Of a DNA stretch of 64,000 nt, positions 52,591 to 61,316 are shown piece after piece. Source of the stretch: Phycisphaeraceae bacterium. GTDB lineage: Bacteria; Planctomycetota; Phycisphaerae; Phycisphaerales; UBA1924. How positions within the stretch are numbered: position 1 is the first letter of the stretch; every line of letters begins with the position of its first letter. Below the pieces are notes generated by a model. The model was not told the DNA's origin and did no database searches. It saw nothing but the letters and a program-made list of their open reading frames with translations. The position numbers and the translations under genes were made by a program. The DNA lies in NCBI GenBank assembly GCA_020639155.1, contig JACKHF010000001.1, positions 1,612,001 through 1,676,000 on the forward strand. The letters run 5' to 3'.

Positions 52591-53443
52591 AATCTGTGTG
52601 TAGGCATGTATCAAGGAGCGACTTTGCAGTGCAGATGTCCTCGATACGCTGAGATCCTGCCTCGCGCTCAATGACCAGGTCAGCATGCAGGCTCGATGCA
52701 AGGTTGAGAACACCCTGCCAGTCCACATCGCCAGCCCCGACAGGCACCTCTGTGCCCCACGTGCCAGATGTTGTGGCGGCTGTAGCATCCTTGATGTGGA
52801 TCTGCGCGACACGATCTCTCAGTCTGTGCAATGCCGCAACCGGATCACCCATTCCGTAGAGGATCATGTTCGCGGGATCAAAGTTCACGCCAACGTGCTC
52901 GAATCCGTGCTCAGCAAGCACGTCGAGCAGCGTGGCTGCACTCTCCTGCCCCGTCTCGAACGCGACCCGGATGTGCTGCTGGGCGAAGACATCGACGATC
53001 CGGCGCAATCGATCGAGCATGGTTGTACGCACAGCATCGTGCTGATCGTGCGGGAGGAAACCTGCGTGGAAGGTGATGAGCGAGAGACCAAACTGCTTTG
53101 CGATTTGCGCATTTTCGTGCGCAGCACGCAAGTTCTCGTCCCAGTCAGCGTCAAGACGAACGCCACCGGTTGCGAGGATAGAGTCGAGCGTTGAGTAGTC
53201 CTCACCCTTGAATCCCATCATGCCTGAGAGAATGCGGATGTTCGCTCGCTCGAGTGCATCGGCAGTCTCGCTGAAGTTCCACGCACCGGTGCGAATAGGA
53301 TCAAGGGCAAGCTGGACATGAGAGAGCCCGCAGGCACGCACTCGTTCAACGAGTTCCACAGGCGATGACGCCTGAAGCGACCATGAACAGACACCGATGC
53401 GCTGTTGGCAGGTATCTGAAGGATGCAGGTGAGAATCTGTCAT
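52589..53443 (-). CDS. Sugar phosphate isomerase/epimerase (xylose-isomerase-like TIM barrel)
   Basis: A 284-residue barrel. Features are GVCSWSLQASSPVELVERVRACGLSHVQLAL, a mid-barrel LITFHAGFLP, VAFETGQESAATLLDVL with the Glu metal ligand, GVNFDPANMILYG with Asp, and the late AQIHIKDA with His and the closing Glu in VIEREAG. These are the E, D/H, H, E pattern of metal-dependent epimerases. The substrate is unknown. TAACGT lies 5 nt before the ATG and there is no Shine-Dalgarno. It converges on the BI-1 gene. Confidence 0.88.
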   Translation of the reverse strand: MTDSHLHPSDTCQQRIGVCSWSLQASSPVELVERVRACGLSHVQLALDPIRTGAWNFSETADALERANIRILSGMMGFKGEDYSTLDSILATGGVRLDADWDENLRAAHENAQIAKQFGLSLITFHAGFLPHDQHDAVRTTMLDRLRRIVDVFAQQHIRVAFETGQESAATLLDVLAEHGFEHVGVNFDPANMILYGMGDPVAALHRLRDRVAQIHIKDATAATTSGTWGTEVPVGAGDVDWQGVLNLASSLHADLVIEREAGSQRIEDICTAKSLLDTCLHTD

Positions 53444-53454
53444 GCTTGACGTTA
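53441..53454 (-). promoter_or_regulatory. Possible -10 box 5 nt before start (53443 gene)
   Basis: The minus strand reads TAACGT, 5 nt, ATG. It fits TAnnnT with a one-base shorter gap than the ten exact cases. Confidence 0.3.
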
Positions 53455-53548
53455 TCCTTTGACAGCAGCGAGGATGCTGAGAATCGATACTCGTTTTCTG
53501 CCTAACGTGCGTTGACGAGATAGCTTGGGAGCGTACGATCGAACGTTG

Positions 53549-53565
53549 TTGAGACAGAGTCTCAA
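53549..53565. promoter_or_regulatory. 17-bp perfect dyad upstream of heme-oxygenase pair, possible operator
   Basis: TTGAGAC-AGA-GTCTCAA, a perfect 7-3-7 inverted repeat, 34 bp before the ATG of the small membrane protein at 53599. The outer TGAGA/TCTCA arms resemble some Fur-family sites, and iron control would suit heme degradation. The repressor identity is inference. No similar dyad is evident elsewhere in the window. Confidence 0.55.
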
Positions 53566-53598
53566 TGATTGGCCCTCATCAGATTCACGGAGACCTCA

Positions 53599-53778
53599 AT
53601 GAGTGGATGTCCACATCAGCGCCAGGTTGAAGATATGCCGGAACCTGTATCCCGCTGTCCTGCGTCCCCAAAGGCAAAGTGGGCAGCACGGCTTGGGTTC
53701 TTCGGGTTCATGTTCTTCCTTATCAAGGGGCTGTTGTGGCTTATCATCCCCGCTCTTGGGTATCTTGCGATGCGATGA
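53599..53778 (+). CDS. Small membrane protein preceding heme oxygenase (59 aa)
   Basis: The ATG at 53599 has GGAG 7 nt upstream. It has a short N-terminal part with two Cys (MSGCPHQRQVEDMPEPVSRC), then a basic patch KAKWAAR and one transmembrane helix (GFFGFMFFLIKGLLWLIIPALGYLAM). It begins 34 bp after the dyad and is followed 18 bp later by the heme oxygenase, whose own GGAG site overlaps the gap, so they form one operon. I do not recognise the family. It may anchor, or deliver heme to, the next enzyme; that is inference. Confidence 0.7.
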   Translation: MSGCPHQRQVEDMPEPVSRCPASPKAKWAARLGFFGFMFFLIKGLLWLIIPALGYLAMR

Positions 53779-53796
53779 AGTAACACGGAGTGTGCC

Positions 53797-54447
53797 ATGA
53801 CTACGTCAGATTCCACCGCGGTCTCGTTGCCTGATATGCTGAAAGCAGAAACCGCGGAACGCCATCACATTGCCGAGCGGCATCCGATCCAGCAACAGCT
53901 CCTCAAGGGGCAGTTATCGCGAGAACAGTTCGCTGACATGCTGGAGCAGATGTTGGTTGTTCATCGCGCCATGCGTGTCGCATTGACAGCATTGCGCAAT
54001 GGTTGTCCAGCATTTGCTCCGTTGCTGCATGACGATTTCTTTCAGGATATCAGGCTGGAGCAGGATCTCCGATTCTTTGATCGCGATCCGAACGCTGTCG
54101 TCGCACTCCCCGAAACACAGAAGATCGCAGAGCATATCGAGTTGCTTGGTGAAGCCGAAGACGAAGCGCTGCTTGGGTGGCAGTACGTGCTTGAGGGGAG
54201 CAACAACGGCAACATGTACATCGCAAGGGCGGTGGGGCAGTCGCTCGGACTGACCGGCCATGATGGGCTGCGATTCCTGACACCGCACGGCGAGATGCAG
54301 AGGCCGAAGTGGCAGCAGTTCCGCGCGGATCTCGCGGGTCTTCAGTTGACCGATGATGAGCGCGGCGGTGTGCTTATCCAGGCCTGTCAGGCATTTGACG
54401 CGATCACATGCATGATGGATGGGCTTCAGCGGTTCTGGGACAACTGA
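53797..54447 (+). CDS. Biliverdin-producing heme oxygenase-like protein
   Basis: A 216-residue all-helical protein. The N-terminal MLKAETAERHHIAERHPIQQ holds the candidate proximal His, and LEQMLVVHRAMRVALTAL follows. The distal region LGWQYVLEGSNNGNMYIARAVGQSLGL matches the heme oxygenase pattern (Y-x-L-E-G-S-x-x-G). Such enzymes open heme to biliverdin, CO and iron. Which of the paired His residues binds heme cannot be decided. It is the second gene of the small operon after the dyad and converges on the zinc-ribbon gene with only 2 bp between stops. Confidence 0.82.
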   Translation: MTTSDSTAVSLPDMLKAETAERHHIAERHPIQQQLLKGQLSREQFADMLEQMLVVHRAMRVALTALRNGCPAFAPLLHDDFFQDIRLEQDLRFFDRDPNAVVALPETQKIAEHIELLGEAEDEALLGWQYVLEGSNNGNMYIARAVGQSLGLTGHDGLRFLTPHGEMQRPKWQQFRADLAGLQLTDDERGGVLIQACQAFDAITCMMDGLQRFWDN

Positions 54448-54449
54448 AT

Positions 54450-55103
54450 CTAGCAATCGATATCGATGTCTGATGGCGATTCTGGCGTGTCGGCAAAGCT
54501 CGGCCTTTTCCAGCCGCATTCCGGGCACGTGTCTGCGTCCCCAAGATCATATCTACACTTTGTACACTGGTTTGCGTGGAAGCGCGCAAGAATCGTGTGC
54601 TGAACATAATACGGAAAGCACATGACAGCTAGACCGAGTGCGATCATCAGCACAACAAATGACTGCATGTACAGATGTGCGATGAACTGCAGCACTGCGC
54701 TCTGTTGAAAGCCCGCGATACCGACTGACAGGTGGTGGGCCATCAGGAACATCGCGCATGTTCCCATGACCACCATCCAGCCTGAAACAAGATACGCAAA
54801 CCTGCAGGCACGCTGGGTCGCCAGCATCTTCTCACTCTCGGGAAGCGTTTGTACAACTGCGTTCACTAGCATTGGATAGATGAGAAAGAAGCAGGATATG
54901 ACAACCCCGATCACGAGCGAAGTGACAGGGACGTGCCTCAGATCTGAGACATAGTCATTCAGTTTCATGTACGGCTCGCCCATGTGCGCCGTCATCGTTG
55001 TCGCCAAGACGTAACCATACGACAATGACAGCGCAACCACAGCCATGATGCAGGATCTGCGGGACGACGAGTGCGAGCAGGTGCATTTGGTGTGTTTTCG
55101 CAC
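54450..55103 (-). CDS. Zinc-ribbon membrane protein (217 aa)
   Basis: GTG at 55103, preceded by TGA-TATGCT with a 6-nt gap and no Shine-Dalgarno. There are four hydrophobic segments (for example VPVTSLVIGVVISCFFLIYPML and FVVLMIALGLAVMCFPYYV) and then a C-terminal zinc ribbon, CTKCRYDLGDADTCPECG, near residue 190. The N-terminal RKHTKCTCSHSSSRRSC is rich in Cys and may be part of a second metal site or simply follow a misplaced start. The function is unknown. It belongs with the other ribbon-membrane proteins of the window. Confidence 0.72.
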   Translation of the reverse strand: MRKHTKCTCSHSSSRRSCIMAVVALSLSYGYVLATTMTAHMGEPYMKLNDYVSDLRHVPVTSLVIGVVISCFFLIYPMLVNAVVQTLPESEKMLATQRACRFAYLVSGWMVVMGTCAMFLMAHHLSVGIAGFQQSAVLQFIAHLYMQSFVVLMIALGLAVMCFPYYVQHTILARFHANQCTKCRYDLGDADTCPECGWKRPSFADTPESPSDIDIDC

Positions 55104-55115
55104 AACAAAAGCATA
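55101..55115 (-). promoter_or_regulatory. Candidate extended -10 abutting a GTG start (55103 gene)
   Basis: The minus strand reads TGA-TATGCT, 6 nt, GTG. This supports the GTG as a real leaderless start. Confidence 0.45.
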
Positions 55116-55139
55116 TCAGATTTGAGATGCTTTGTGTTG

Positions 55140-56564
55140 TCAGACCTTCGGCCACGGTCCCGTGATCGCGAGTGTCAGTCCTGTGTGCTGGATGTTCACA
55201 AACAGGGTGGAGCCATCAGGCGAGAAGCACGCGCCAGCAAACTCTGACTCGCTTACGGTATTGAGTGCGAATGTGCTGACCCTGCCGTGCGGTGTAACGC
55301 GTAGAAGATGCTGCTGGCCTGGCCCGTCCTCGCAGACGATCAGATCACCCCATGGCGCGACAGTGATGTTGTCGGCGTTTTCGACGATGCTGACATCATT
55401 CGGCTCAACAAGAAGTTGCAGGAATCCGGGCGATGTCTGCTCTCGATCGGTGCCTTCCAGATCTGCAGGTGCAGGTGTGTACTTCCATATCTGCCCTGCC
55501 TGTTTCTCGCCGCCGGATGTGCACGCAAAGTAGACACATTCATCGCCGAACCACATACCCTCGCCACGGGCGAATCGAGCGCATCCTTTTTCGAATCCAC
55601 GGTAGCGGAGGTCGTCATCGGGTGCTTCGATCCCGTCAAGATCAATCCAGCGTACAAGCAGCGGAAGATCATTGACTCGAACGGTTGGAGTGCTGTCCCA
55701 GTTGCGAAGATCTGCACTGTCGCGTCCAACGATCGCGAGTGCCTGCAGACGACCTCCTTCGGCGAGTTTGCCTTTGACATTCGGAATGAAGCGGTAGAGC
55801 AGCCCGTCGTGACGATCCTCAGTCTGGTACACGATACCGGAACCAGGATTCACTGCAACAGCTTCGTGGTTGAATCGCCCCATCGCGCGAAGCGGTACAG
55901 GTTTGACCAGTCCGTACTCACCGTCGCGCACACGCGCCGGTACCTCAAACGCATAGCCGTGGTCGATCTCGCGTTTGTCGTCACGTGTCTCGATAGTTTC
56001 TTCGCACGTGATCCAGCTTCCCCATGGTGTTGGTCCGCCAGCACAGTTGCGGGAGGTGCCAGCGAGCGACATGAACTCATCAATCTTGCGCTGGCTTCGT
56101 GTGTCGTACACGATCGTCGTTGTGCCGCCAAGCGCGGGTGTTTTGCCATAGCCGGAGTCGTACATCAGGTGCTTAGGAATACGTGACAGCAACGCGTTGT
56201 CCTCACCGTATGGCGAGGTTTCTTTCCATTGGTGTTCATTTTCATGGTTTCGGACAATAAGTGTGAGTCCGTCAGGCCCTTCAAACGCAGCCATCCCGTC
56301 AGGTCGACCGGGGACAAGGAATCCATCGTCCATTCGTTGACCGACGCGCGAGATAATCGAGTACGCAAAGTCCTGTGGCAAATCGATGATGCCGTTTGGA
56401 TCTTTGACAAGCGGACCAAATCCGGTGTCCAGATTTGGAGTTAGAAGATCGGAGATCGTTTCGGCAAGAACGCTGCGAGATGTGAACGCACTCAGGCCAT
56501 TGATGCCGAGTGTCATCGCCATCGAGCGTTGAAGAAACCATCGACGTGTCTGGACTTCACTCAT
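55140..56564 (-). CDS. PhoX-like (DUF839) Tat-exported protein
   Basis: The ATG at 56564 with GGAAG upstream gives 474 residues and a twin-arginine signal (VQTRRWFLQRSMAMTLGINGL). The upstream in-frame reading is antisense-free but has no signal, so I shortened it. DUF839/PhoX features are NHENEH, NCAGGPTPWGSWITCEETIE, GRFNHEAVAVNP, YQTEDRHDGLLYRFIPN, and the late VSIVENADNITVAPWGDLIVCEDG. PhoX phosphatases are calcium-dependent beta-propeller enzymes; the EDxxxxPH-like metal loops are partly recognisable. It is likely a periplasmic hydrolase, but phosphatase activity is not certain. Confidence 0.87.
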   Translation of the reverse strand: MSEVQTRRWFLQRSMAMTLGINGLSAFTSRSVLAETISDLLTPNLDTGFGPLVKDPNGIIDLPQDFAYSIISRVGQRMDDGFLVPGRPDGMAAFEGPDGLTLIVRNHENEHQWKETSPYGEDNALLSRIPKHLMYDSGYGKTPALGGTTTIVYDTRSQRKIDEFMSLAGTSRNCAGGPTPWGSWITCEETIETRDDKREIDHGYAFEVPARVRDGEYGLVKPVPLRAMGRFNHEAVAVNPGSGIVYQTEDRHDGLLYRFIPNVKGKLAEGGRLQALAIVGRDSADLRNWDSTPTVRVNDLPLLVRWIDLDGIEAPDDDLRYRGFEKGCARFARGEGMWFGDECVYFACTSGGEKQAGQIWKYTPAPADLEGTDREQTSPGFLQLLVEPNDVSIVENADNITVAPWGDLIVCEDGPGQQHLLRVTPHGRVSTFALNTVSESEFAGACFSPDGSTLFVNIQHTGLTLAITGPWPKV

Positions 56565-56685
56565 TGACGTCTTCCAATCTGCATGCATCGATCGGTACAA
56601 ATGCCCTATGACGATAGATCGGTGCATGGAAGTACGAGTGTGGACCAATGTTCGAATCGCGCAAAGCCTGAACGTCACCGCGAGG

Positions 56686-58617
56686 TTATTTCCACGCAAG
56701 CGTGTCAACTGCGATGCGTCCCGGCTCTCGCTGCCACGGAAACACGCTTCGACCCAGTGTGCTCCGGCCTGCCCTGCTTGTCCTCTCGATACCAACACGC
56801 AACGTGCCGTCCACTTCGATGCAGGACTCGGGGACGGTGAGAATGCACGTCCATGAGTGATCGCCCGGTACAACAACAGCGCTGTGATTCGTGAGATACT
56901 CATCATCGAACGTACGTCGAACACCACCTGCCCGATCAATCGTCAGCGAAAGCCGAGCTGACCCTGTTGGGCCAAGCCACACCGAGACGCAATCACCCGG
57001 ATCTGCCGCTGAATCGAGTGCATCGCACTCAATAAACAATCGCCATGCGAGGGCTGATCCTGGCGCTGCAATTGTCTCGTTTGTCCGGTTTGTATTGCCT
57101 GCAAGTTCGATGCTTGTTTTCTGCAGATGCACCGCGGTGCCACCTGGAATGCCTGGAACCACAATCGAGCCCATATCGTTCGTGTAGAGATCTCTGAGTG
57201 TGCGCACATTCATCATCGGCCCAAGCGCAAGAAACGGTGGTGATGCACGCAGCTTTGCTGGACGAGCTGGGGCCCACGCACGCTGACGATCCATGCGTCC
57301 TTCGACCGCAAGTTGCGCCCGCGCGGGCTCTCCACCAGCATCGTTGATGGCTCGCGTGATAGCTGTCACACCGACTGGAACATCGGTATTCATCCACGAC
57401 CACGGAGCGATTGCGATAGGTTCTGTTGGTGACTGGGCACCAGCGCTTGCAGCAACAACCAGCGCACTGTCATTGCGAAGTCTGAGCATGCCGATCTGCA
57501 CAGTTGCGCCACCCGGCTCAGATGCCGGTCTGCCACCATCGTCTTCAATTGCTAGAAGCAGCGCGGGTTGACGATCAAGCCATCGAACCACCTCACTCAC
57601 CATTTCGTCATCGCGTGTTGTTGCTCGATTGAGCGTGCGAAGGAGCTCATCTGTCTGGACGGGATCTTCACGCCAGACTGGTGCATGTACGATGCCTTCT
57701 CTGCTTGAAAACTCTGCAACAGCTGCAAGATGCGAGATTGCCTGCTCATACACAGCATGATCAGCGTGTTCAAGGCGTGTCAGTCCGGTTTGCCATTGGC
57801 CCTCCAACTGCAACGCGACCGCTTCAAGAGCTGGTGACTCAAATCTGCGCCAGCCGACAAATGGTTTGTTGTCAGCGACGCGTGTGATCTGCCCGTTTGC
57901 ATCAATGGTTGGACCCGAATGATCGAGCATGCTGTATAGAGGCTTGAGTCCCTCATATGCAAGACGGACTCGCCAGCGTGAAAGCGGACTGTTTCGTGCA
58001 GGTTCTGTCAGCTCATAGAGTGCAGCGCTTTCAATCGCTTCGCTGGATGCCCGAACTGACCATCGGGGGCTTTGCTGCGCGTTGGATTCGAGTGCCGGGT
58101 CCCCAACCCATGCGAGATCGCATCGCGTGCCCTCAATCCAGACTCCCTGTCCGAACGCGTTGACAGGGATCTCCGTAAATACCACGTACGAGCCGTCGGC
58201 ATTTGGAGGCGGTGAGTCTGTCGCACCGAGCACAATCCACTTCGCTGGGCCTGCTATACCGCCGAGCCATGTATCCATGCCCTGCCACGAGGTTTCGACT
58301 TCGTGCGCATTCTCGCGCACCACGCCTATCCACCTGATGACTGCTGGTACTTTCCTGCCGTCGTCGAGTTGTGCGCTGAGTATGCCATCTGGAGGGAGTT
58401 CGCCTTTGGCATCGACTGCGATCACGGCAAGTCGCCCATGTACCACCGTTGTAGGAGAGAACTTCGGGACAATGTCAAGCGATTCTGCCGTCAAACAGAT
58501 ATGTAGCTTTGTCGTGGCGGACACGGTACGTGCTGAGATATGTGCGCAGAAACCCATCAGTACCAGCAGATACATCCGACTCAACTGATACGCTGTGGAA
58601 CCACCTTGCTTCCTCAC
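56686..58617 (-). CDS. Large exported hypothetical protein (643 aa)
   Basis: GTG at 58617, preceded by TACCAT with a 6-nt gap. A second Met at 58575 begins MYLLVLMGFCAHISARTVSA, the hydrophobic core of a signal peptide that the longer form also contains. The mature part is mixed alpha/beta with few Cys and no motif I recognise. A helical middle at about 250-340 includes EQAISHLAAVAEFSSREGIV. The C-terminal 200 residues are beta-rich (LSLTIDRAGGVRRTF, HSWTCILTVPESCIEVDG), possibly a carbohydrate-binding-like sandwich. It lies between recA and the PhoX-like gene, on the same strand. The function is unknown. Confidence 0.75.
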   Translation of the reverse strand: MRKQGGSTAYQLSRMYLLVLMGFCAHISARTVSATTKLHICLTAESLDIVPKFSPTTVVHGRLAVIAVDAKGELPPDGILSAQLDDGRKVPAVIRWIGVVRENAHEVETSWQGMDTWLGGIAGPAKWIVLGATDSPPPNADGSYVVFTEIPVNAFGQGVWIEGTRCDLAWVGDPALESNAQQSPRWSVRASSEAIESAALYELTEPARNSPLSRWRVRLAYEGLKPLYSMLDHSGPTIDANGQITRVADNKPFVGWRRFESPALEAVALQLEGQWQTGLTRLEHADHAVYEQAISHLAAVAEFSSREGIVHAPVWREDPVQTDELLRTLNRATTRDDEMVSEVVRWLDRQPALLLAIEDDGGRPASEPGGATVQIGMLRLRNDSALVVAASAGAQSPTEPIAIAPWSWMNTDVPVGVTAITRAINDAGGEPARAQLAVEGRMDRQRAWAPARPAKLRASPPFLALGPMMNVRTLRDLYTNDMGSIVVPGIPGGTAVHLQKTSIELAGNTNRTNETIAAPGSALAWRLFIECDALDSAADPGDCVSVWLGPTGSARLSLTIDRAGGVRRTFDDEYLTNHSAVVVPGDHSWTCILTVPESCIEVDGTLRVGIERTSRAGRSTLGRSVFPWQREPGRIAVDTLAWK

Positions 58618-58629
58618 ATGGGGATGGTA
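58615..58629 (-). promoter_or_regulatory. Candidate -10 box abutting a GTG start (58617 gene)
   Basis: The minus strand reads TACCAT, 6 nt, GTG. It matches the site before 16611 in sequence and spacing. Confidence 0.4.
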
Positions 58630-58702
58630 GAGCGCGAATCATGAGGATTGCACCAAGGTCCCATCATCCATGTGCGTTGTAACGGAAGTCAACGCAAGAA
58701 CC

Positions 58703-58738
58703 CAACGGAAACGCTCTATTCTGTACGTTTCCGCTGGG
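58703..58738. terminator. Hairpin downstream of recA, possible terminator
   Basis: CGGAAACG pairs perfectly with CGTTTCCG around a 12-nt loop, and CCA/TGG extend the stem past one mismatch. It lies 100 bp after the recA stop. There is no T tract on either side, so rho-independent termination is uncertain. Confidence 0.35.
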
Positions 58739-58837
58739 GCAAAGAAGATCGTGGCAACAGAAATGGAATGTCTCTCTTCTCATCTCCTGCCGGGCTTCTG
58801 CGAGACCACGATCTGTCACAGGGAGCAGATCGTTGAG

Positions 58838-59992
58838 CTACTCAATGTCCTCGGCGATGTCGAGGGAGTCAAGATCAATGTCTTCCACATCGTCCTCGTC
58901 CTGTTCCACCGCCTTTGCTGAGGAAGGCTTGGGCACCTTGATTTCCAGCACCCGGTTGCGAATCTCTGTGAAGAGTGTTGGATTGTCACGCAGGAACTGC
59001 TTGGAGTTCTCTCGACCCTGACCGAGTCGCACGTCGCCATAGCTGAACCATGCACCGCTCTTGTCTACCACCTTGCAGTCGACCGCAAGATCAAGCAGGT
59101 CGCCCGAAGCGCTGATGCCTTCGTTGAACATGATGTCAAACTCGGCTTCACGGAATGGTGGTGCCACCTTATTCTTGACGACACGGGCACGTGTGCGGTT
59201 GCCGACGTTCTGGTCGCCTTCCTTGATTGCGCCGGTACGACGGATGTCGATGCGAACGGAGGAGTAGAACTTCAGCGCTCGACCACCTGTGGTGGTTTCC
59301 GGCGAGCCGAACATCACGCCGATCTTCTCACGGATCTGGTTGATGAAGATGACGGTGCAGTTGGTCTTTGCGACAATGCTGGTGAGCTTGCGCATCGCTT
59401 GCGACATCAGACGTGCCTGCAAGCCAACCACGGAATCACCCATCTCGCCCTCGATCTCGCTCCGTGGAATGAGTGCAGCGACGGAGTCGACAACGATGAC
59501 ATCGACCGCGTTGGAGCGCACAAGCAACTCACAGATTTCAAGCGCCTGCTCACCACAATCGGGCTGGCTGACCAGAAGCTCGTCGATGTTAACACCGATC
59601 CTGCGTGCCCATGTCGGGTCGAGCGCGTGCTCAGCATCAATGAATGCAGCGCTGCCGCCGTTCTTCTGTGCGTTTGCGATGATGGACAGGGTCAGCGTGG
59701 TCTTGCCCGAGCTTTCCGGGCCGAAGACTTCGATGATGCGTCCGCGTGGGATGCCCTTGCCACCGAGTGCAAGATCCAGGGAGAGTGCGCCGGTTGAGAT
59801 GCCCGGGATCGAAAGATACGCGTCCTCGTCCAGGCGCATGATGGTGCCCTTGCCGAAGGTCTTGTCAATCTGACCGAGCGCTCGATCAAGGGCCTGCTTT
59901 TTCTGCTTTGCGACCGCGTCGTCTGAGCCTGGAGCGAGCACTTCCACGGTTTTGGCTGCTTTCGTTGTCTTTGATCCGCGTCCGATGGCCAT
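58838..59992 (-). CDS. recA: Recombinase RecA
   Basis: A 384-residue RecA. It has AGGAG 7 nt before the ATG and an N-terminal about 35-residue extension over E. coli (MAIGRGSKTTKAAKTVEVLA). Walker A is GPESSGKTTL at 91-100, followed by AFIDAEHALDP and the Walker B region VIVVDSVAALIP. Loop 2 is INQIREKIGVMFGSPETTTGG. The acidic tail is longer than usual and ends EDEDDVEDIDLDSLDIAEDIE-like. No intein is present. RecA mediates homologous recombination and induces the SOS response; a consensus promoter lies just upstream. Confidence 0.98.
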   Translation of the reverse strand: MAIGRGSKTTKAAKTVEVLAPGSDDAVAKQKKQALDRALGQIDKTFGKGTIMRLDEDAYLSIPGISTGALSLDLALGGKGIPRGRIIEVFGPESSGKTTLTLSIIANAQKNGGSAAFIDAEHALDPTWARRIGVNIDELLVSQPDCGEQALEICELLVRSNAVDVIVVDSVAALIPRSEIEGEMGDSVVGLQARLMSQAMRKLTSIVAKTNCTVIFINQIREKIGVMFGSPETTTGGRALKFYSSVRIDIRRTGAIKEGDQNVGNRTRARVVKNKVAPPFREAEFDIMFNEGISASGDLLDLAVDCKVVDKSGAWFSYGDVRLGQGRENSKQFLRDNPTLFTEIRNRVLEIKVPKPSSAKAVEQDEDDVEDIDLDSLDIAEDIE

Positions 59993-60033
59993 CGAGAATC
60001 TCCTGCGATTGGGCGTGCGAGTTGGCTGGGCAC

Positions 60034-60062
60034 AGCTTACCAGATCCCGAACGAGCCGTCAA
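60034..60062 (-). promoter_or_regulatory. recA promoter with flanking dyad
   Basis: The minus strand reads TTGACG, 17-bp spacer, TAAGCT with TG extension, about 40 nt before the recA ATG. CGAAC and GTTCG half-sites (60048-60052 and 60067-60071) flank the -35, spaced 14 nt apart. A Gram-positive LexA box has the same arms with a 4-nt gap, so this is not a canonical match; SOS control is a guess. Confidence 0.6.
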
Positions 60063-60194
60063 GTTTGTTCGGTGAATATTTACCAAAAATCCTTGCAAAG
60101 CACCAAGAAGGCACCAGTCAGGTCTGGCGGGCACACTGCGGTGCAAATCGGGCATTGCATGATACCATAGGGGCAGCGTCGGTGGCTTTGTTGT

Positions 60195-61193
60195 TTAGCC
60201 CAGCACGCCGTCGCGACGAAGTTCTTGTGATAGCAGATCCGCAACATCAGTATCGGTCTGCACCAAACGGTACACGATGTCGCGTGCTCGGCAGGCGTGA
60301 ATAAGGGACTGCTGCCACTGTCCGAGCCGCTGCTTGTACTGTGCGATTGCATCGTCTGTCAGTGTGAGTTCGGCAGCACGCAGGTCCTCGGCATCGGTCA
60401 GGCGAACATCGCCGATTAGTCCGCGATGTTCTTCACGTGAGGGGTCGATCTCACCCGGTGAGAGTGTGTGCAGCAGCACCGCGTCGGCACCAAGTCCGGA
60501 GGTGGTTGCAACAAGTGCGCTCAGTGTCTGGTTTGCATCTGCGCGCGTGAGCATGTCAGAAATCAGGAATCGCACGCCGGGTGAGCGTGCCTGTGCGCAC
60601 ACAGATGAAACTGCTGTCAGCAGTGCATCGGGGTCTGATTGTGCGGGGACAGTTTCCCCGGGCTGGATGGCGTTTGCAAGGAATCCGAGCATGGGGCGGA
60701 TGCTCGATCGTGCGCGCATCATGGCGCTGCGCTGGATCAGCGGCTTGCCAGGCGCACACACAACATGCACGCTGACTCGGTTGTTTCGTGCGAGCCCGAG
60801 ATATGCCAGCGCGCTTGCAAGCTGCATCGCGTACGTGCGTTTGCTGGGCTCGCCCGCTTCCATGGAAGGGCTCGCGTCGACGATGATTGTGATGGAGAGA
60901 TCCTCGTCCTCACGGAACAGTTTCAGTACGAGCCGATCGAGTCTGCCCAGCACATGCCAGTTGATGTGGCGAAGATCGTCGCCGGCGCTATAAGGCCGAT
61001 GGTCATCAAACTCGACAGATCGGCCGCGCCGCTTCGATCGACGTTCGCCGGGAAGTTTGCCCGCGAGTACCTTTCTGCACATGACATCGAGTCGATCCAG
61101 CCGATCCATCAGTGACTGGCCGAGCAGATCTTCGGGCTTAGGAGCAGGGATCGGTTTCGCTGCCGTATTTGGGCTGAGTCTGCGGGCGATCAT
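60195..61193 (-). CDS. DUF58-domain protein
   Basis: The ATG at 61193 gives 332 residues; an upstream ATG at 61247 is possible. The DUF58 core is GRSVEFDDHRPYSAGDDLRHINWHVLGRLDRLVLKLFRED, followed by a vWA-like metal site ITIIVDASPSMEAG and later FLISDMLTRADANQ. DUF58 proteins usually sit beside MoxR ATPases in a chaperone-like module. Here no moxR lies next to it within the window; recA and an unrelated membrane protein flank it. It is likely cytoplasmic. Confidence 0.88.
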   Translation of the reverse strand: MIARRLSPNTAAKPIPAPKPEDLLGQSLMDRLDRLDVMCRKVLAGKLPGERRSKRRGRSVEFDDHRPYSAGDDLRHINWHVLGRLDRLVLKLFREDEDLSITIIVDASPSMEAGEPSKRTYAMQLASALAYLGLARNNRVSVHVVCAPGKPLIQRSAMMRARSSIRPMLGFLANAIQPGETVPAQSDPDALLTAVSSVCAQARSPGVRFLISDMLTRADANQTLSALVATTSGLGADAVLLHTLSPGEIDPSREEHRGLIGDVRLTDAEDLRAAELTLTDDAIAQYKQRLGQWQQSLIHACRARDIVYRLVQTDTDVADLLSQELRRDGVLG

Positions 61194-61316
61194 GCGTGCG
61201 AATACTGTAGTGCATCTGCGTCGTGTGAGCCGAAGCCGTATGCACATCAGCTAGGAACAGTCTGTCTGTACAGCCATCAAACCGAGTTGGTGTCACGAGA
61301 CAACCGGAGGAACACC

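Noticed and set aside
56565..56939. Long N-terminal extension of the PhoX-like protein
   Set aside because: The Tat signal starts at 56564 and would be buried; the extension overlaps the intergenic gap and the end of the previous gene.
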